This document shows positions 5,675-6,016 of a stretch of DNA of 6,016 bases, in pieces. Source of the stretch: Geobacter sp. UBA5608 (GTDB taxonomy: Bacteria; Desulfobacterota; Desulfuromonadia; Geobacterales; Pseudopelobacteraceae); contig DIKW01000034.1 in NCBI GenBank assembly GCA_002424705.1, positions 1,042-7,057 of the forward strand. Reading direction: 5' to 3'. The first letter of the stretch is position 1. Each line of letters starts with the position of its first letter. The translations under genes were made by a program, and so were the position numbers. The notes beneath the pieces were generated by a model. The model ran no database searches, was not told the DNA's origin, and was given only the letters and a program-made list of their open reading frames with translations.

Positions 5675-6016
5675 CTAGCTGTTGGGTTGGTCTTTTTTTG
5701 CCTGTTTTTCTGCATACATCTGCTGGTCAGCCAGGTTCAGGGCCTCGTGCAGCTGGCCTGGGCCGTTCGCAAACGCCATGCCCAGCGAGAGCGAGACCGG
5801 CGGTACGTCTGGCAGTTCCGCGTGCAGTGCAATCCGCCGCCGCAGTCGTTCCAGTTTCAGATTGGCAACGCTCTCATCCATGCCGGGCAACAGCAGGGCA
5901 AACTCGTCGCCGCCGATGCGGGCTATAATGTCCTGTGCCCGGAACGGCGCTTTCAGTAATTCCGCCGTTGCTGCTATCATCCGGTCTCCTGCTTCATGGC
6001 CGAGATGATCGTTCAC
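5675..6016 (-). CDS. GGDEF-domain diguanylate cyclase, C-terminal part (partial)
   Basis: The last 113 residues of a protein whose 5' end lies right of the window. The domain makes cyclic di-GMP from two GTP. Visible are NDHLGHEAGD (substrate-binding region, at the window edge), the inhibitory-site motif RAQD exactly five residues before the catalytic GGDEF (5900-5914), and the C-terminal segment VSLSLGMAF...ALNLADQQMYAEKQ typical of the domain. Both active and inhibitory sites are intact, so an active, product-inhibited cyclase is expected. The first codon in the window, GTG, is an internal Val of the usual VND motif, not a start. The sensory or membrane part, which would show what signal it answers, is not in view. 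It converges with the ApgM-like gene. Confidence 0.93.
   Translation of the reverse strand: MNDHLGHEAGDRMIAATAELLKAPFRAQDIIARIGGDEFALLLPGMDESVANLKLERLRRRIALHAELPDVPPVSLSLGMAFANGPGQLHEALNLADQQMYAEKQAKKDQPNS

Overview
The window looks like chromosomal DNA of a moderately GC-rich anaerobic deltaproteobacterium of the Geobacter/Desulfuromonas type (Desulfuromonadota). This is inferred from the gene order fur - feoB - small Cys-rich protein - DtxR/IdeR-type regulator carrying a FeoA domain - ApgM-like mutase, which I recall from Geobacter genomes, and from the protein sequences. No database search was possible.

Left part (1-951): the trailer half of a CRISPR array. It has one truncated repeat at the left edge, eleven identical 37-nt repeats, one repeat with two substitutions, and a strongly decayed last repeat that still folds as a hairpin. 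Thirteen spacers of 33-36 nt are present. The decay at the right end and the ATTGAAAC 3' end of the repeat both indicate left-to-right transcription, with leader and any cas genes left of the window. No cas gene is visible.

Middle part (952-4382): an iron-control and ferrous-iron uptake operon. A short intergenic region carries a perfect 7-1-7 Fur palindrome and a candidate promoter. It is followed by fur, feoB, a 59-codon cysteine-rich zinc-ribbon-like gene, and a DtxR/IdeR-like protein fused to a C-terminal FeoA/SH3 domain. The last three genes are separated by only 3 nt each, so they are probably translationally coupled. The simplest reading is that Fur senses cytoplasmic Fe(II) and controls its own gene and the uptake GTPase FeoB. 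No free-standing FeoA is present here; the only FeoA-type domain is the tail of the regulator. That regulator has an atypical DNA-binding domain (no room for the wing) and an unusual Cys/His cluster. This fusion and the unnamed Cys-rich protein are the most interesting parts of the window.

Right part (4383-6016): a separate promoter drives a 397-aa alkaline-phosphatase-superfamily enzyme annotated either as cofactor-independent phosphoglycerate mutase (ApgM) or as a proposed homoserine kinase. Facing it is the 3' end of a GGDEF diguanylate cyclase gene on the minus strand, cut by the window edge. I saw no tRNA, rRNA or insertion sequence.
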